Positions 62,372-64,000 of a stretch of DNA of 64,000 nucleotides are shown one piece after another. The stretch is taken from NCBI RefSeq assembly GCF_014639315.1, contig NZ_BMFY01000002.1, positions 62,001 through 126,000 on the forward strand, in the 5' to 3' direction. The notes beneath the pieces were generated by a model, which saw nothing but the letters and a program-made list of their open reading frames with translations, did no database searches and was not told where the DNA came from. Origin of the DNA: Sediminivirga luteola. Lineage in GTDB: Bacteria > Actinomycetota > Actinomycetes > Actinomycetales > Brevibacteriaceae. Made by a program: the position numbers and the translations under genes. How positions within the stretch are numbered: the stretch's first letter is position 1; each line of letters starts with the position of its first letter.

Positions 62372-63130
62372 ATGGTGGCGGCGCTCGATGTCGTGGCGGC
62401 CGGGCTCTCACCCATGAAGGGCACCCGGCATCTGTCCCGGCCTCAGGTGATCCTGGATCAGGGCGGACCGGCGGGAGACCGGGAGTTCTGCCTGGTCGAC
62501 GCCGAAGCCGGAACCGTCCTGCGCACGGTGCAGCACCCAGCGCTCCTGGCCGTGGTGGTGCGGTGGTCGGGCGGGCAGCTGGAGGCGACGGTCCCGGGTC
62601 AACCGCCGATCTCCGCTTCCCCGGAGCCGGCCGGCGGGCAGATCGAAGCAGAGTACTGGGGACGCACCCTCACCCTGGAACTGGTCGGCGGCCCGTTCGC
62701 CGCCGCGTTCTCCCGGTATCTGAACCGTCCCGTGCAGCTGGCCCGCGCACTCCGGGGCGGGGTCGTCTACGGGGATCAGGTGACGCTCGTAGGGACGGCT
62801 TCCCTGCATGCGGTGGTGGCCGCGTCCGGGCGTAGTGAGGCGGGCGACTGGCGCCGGTACCGACCCACGCTCGTCGTGAGGACCGAGGAACCGTTCGAAG
62901 AGGAGTGCTGGGCAGGCCGCGATCTGAAGCTCGGCAACGCGGTGGTGCATGTGGGAGAACCCGTGCCGCGGTGCGCCGTGATCGACATCGATCCGGAGAC
63001 CGGCGGGCGAGGCCGGAGCCTGCTCGGCACACTGTCCGCCAGACCGGGGCGGCGGGAGCCGGTGTTCGGCGTGTACGCATCCGTGCGTGTTCCCGGCACG
63101 GTGCGCGCCGCGCCCGGTGCGCACCCGTGA
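62372..63130 (+). CDS. MOSC domain-containing protein
   Basis: A 252-residue protein with a MOSC_N beta-barrel (SPMKGTRHLS, GPAGDREFCLVDAEAG) and a C-terminal MOSC domain (RYRPTLVVRTEEPFEEECWAGRDLKLG, then PVPRCAVIDIDPETGGRGRSLLGTL with the putative Moco-ligand Cys). This is the mARC/YcbX-type domain order that reduces N-hydroxylated substrates with molybdenum cofactor. No redox partner is near. The ATG follows GAGGAGG. The second MOSC protein of this window, of a different subgroup than the one next to zur. Confidence 0.85.
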   Translation: MVAALDVVAAGLSPMKGTRHLSRPQVILDQGGPAGDREFCLVDAEAGTVLRTVQHPALLAVVVRWSGGQLEATVPGQPPISASPEPAGGQIEAEYWGRTLTLELVGGPFAAAFSRYLNRPVQLARALRGGVVYGDQVTLVGTASLHAVVAASGRSEAGDWRRYRPTLVVRTEEPFEEECWAGRDLKLGNAVVHVGEPVPRCAVIDIDPETGGRGRSLLGTLSARPGRREPVFGVYASVRVPGTVRAAPGAHP

Positions 63131-63255
63131 GGTGGCGTGGCCCGCCGCCTCGGGGAGGGAAACGGCCGGTGACCCGGTGAGACGCCTCGCCCCGCCGCGC
63201 ATCGCAGTGCGCTCGCCTCTGCGCGTCACCCCGGCAACCCCTTAGGATTAATCGC

Positions 63256-64000
63256 GTGCGCATCGCTACCTGGAACGTGAACTCCATCCGTGCCCGCGCT
63301 GAGCGCGTCGGGGGCTTCCTGGACCGCTCGGACGTGGATGTCCTGGCCATCCAGGAACTCAAGTGCAAGGACGAGCAGTTCCCCCGGGAGGTCTTCGAGT
63401 CCCGCGGGTACGAGGTCGCCTTCCACGGCCTGAACCAGTGGAACGGCGTGGCCATTGCGTCTCGGGTGGGGCTTGAGGACGTTCAGCTCGGTTTCGAGAA
63501 CGTCCCGGGCTTCGGCGATGAGCCTGCGGTGGAAGCGCGTGCCATCTCCGCGCTCACCGGCGGCGTGAAGGTCTACTCGCTCTATGTGCCCAACGGACGC
63601 GAACTCAATCACCCGCATTACACGTACAAGCTCGAATGGCTGGAGAACCTCAGGCTGGATGCGCGGCAGCAGCTCGACGCAGAACCGGAAGCCCCGATCG
63701 CCCTGTGCGGTGACTTCAACATCGCCCCCGAGGACGAGGACGTCTGGGACATGGCCGAGTTCGAAGGCGCCACGCATGTCTCGGCTGCGGAGCGCGAAGC
63801 GTTCGCGCGCCTCGAAGAGGCCGGATTCCGGGACGTGACGCGCCAGTTCACCCCTGGCCCCGGTGTCTACACGTTCTGGGACTACCAGAACCTGAGCTTC
63901 CCCAAGAAGAAAGGCATGCGCATCGACTTCGTCCTGGGCAGTCCCGCGCTCCAGCGCGCCGTCAGCGGCGCACGCATCGACCGCGAGGAACGCAAGGGCA
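63256..64000 (+). CDS. xth: exodeoxyribonuclease III (partial, runs off the window end)
   Basis: The reading frame is open from GTG 63256 to the window edge (248 residues of about 265). It is an ExoIII/AP endonuclease for abasic-site repair. Motifs: RIATWNVNSIRAR (Asn7), LAIQELKCKDEQFP (metal Glu), Y-S-L-YVPNG, GDFNIAPEDEDVW (catalytic Asp/Asn) and RIDFVLGSP near the end. AGGA lies nine bases before the GTG. The end of the gene, with the final catalytic HxP segment, is beyond the window. Confidence 0.95.
   Translation, partial: MRIATWNVNSIRARAERVGGFLDRSDVDVLAIQELKCKDEQFPREVFESRGYEVAFHGLNQWNGVAIASRVGLEDVQLGFENVPGFGDEPAVEARAISALTGGVKVYSLYVPNGRELNHPHYTYKLEWLENLRLDARQQLDAEPEAPIALCGDFNIAPEDEDVWDMAEFEGATHVSAAEREAFARLEEAGFRDVTRQFTPGPGVYTFWDYQNLSFPKKKGMRIDFVLGSPALQRAVSGARIDREERKG

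Overview
The window is very GC-rich, with strong G/C at third codon positions, GTG and TTG starts, Shine-Dalgarno sites of the GGAGG type and several apparently leaderless genes. This points to an actinobacterium, most likely of the order Micrococcales. The gene families (LGFP-repeat amidase, BCCT carrier, AztABCD-type zinc transporter, cysteine-free L36) fit, but I cannot fix the genus. It reads as ordinary chromosome: I see no prophage, transposase, CRISPR array, rRNA or tRNA.

Region 1 (1-23 kb) covers nitrogen, amine and envelope functions. It starts with most of a glutamate synthase large subunit (minus strand, 3' end off the window). Then come an APC permease, a three-part kinase/M23-like/aminotransferase fusion controlled from a shared region by an AsnC-type regulator with a clear long palindrome, a lipoate ligase, a 54-residue acidic protein, a BCCT osmolyte carrier, an AhpD-like protein, a cold-shock protein with a hairpin leader, an Orn/Lys/Arg decarboxylase divergent from a LysR regulator, an LGFP-repeat peptidoglycan amidase, a TetR regulator and two SDR enzymes.

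Region 2 (23-29 kb) is a tightly coupled operon: amidohydrolase, MHS-type transporter and ThDP-dependent enzyme, joined by ATGA overlaps. It is divergent from a two-module Lrp/AsnC regulator. It looks like a self-contained and unassigned catabolic unit. Region 3 (29-39 kb) holds zinc homeostasis: zur-MOSC, a short AT-richer islet, a lipoprotein, a DEAD-box helicase, then a divergent azt zinc importer whose binding-protein gene is flanked by two AztD-like chaperones, with two palindromes that look like Zur operators. A cysteine-free L36 gene at 55.1 kb fits the same low-zinc response.

Region 4 (39-49 kb) has a polar amino-acid ABC transporter, an FMN alpha-hydroxy-acid oxidase with altered active-site motifs, and a copper/heme-type group (small membrane protein, PepSY protein, PCuAC chaperone, Tat-exported DyP peroxidase). 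A methyltransferase and L-lactate dehydrogenase follow. Region 5 (49-64 kb) holds mostly housekeeping genes: MgtC-like protein, TagGH-type polysaccharide exporter, class II aldolase, UMF1-type MFS, L36, a TrmH/ABC-exporter operon, pyrE, an SDR/thioesterase pair, a MOSC protein and exonuclease III, which is cut by the window end. Several intergenic gaps hold repeats: a dispersed palindrome with copies near 14.9 kb and 55.6 kb, a 25-bp direct repeat and a degenerate tandem array near 62.2 kb.
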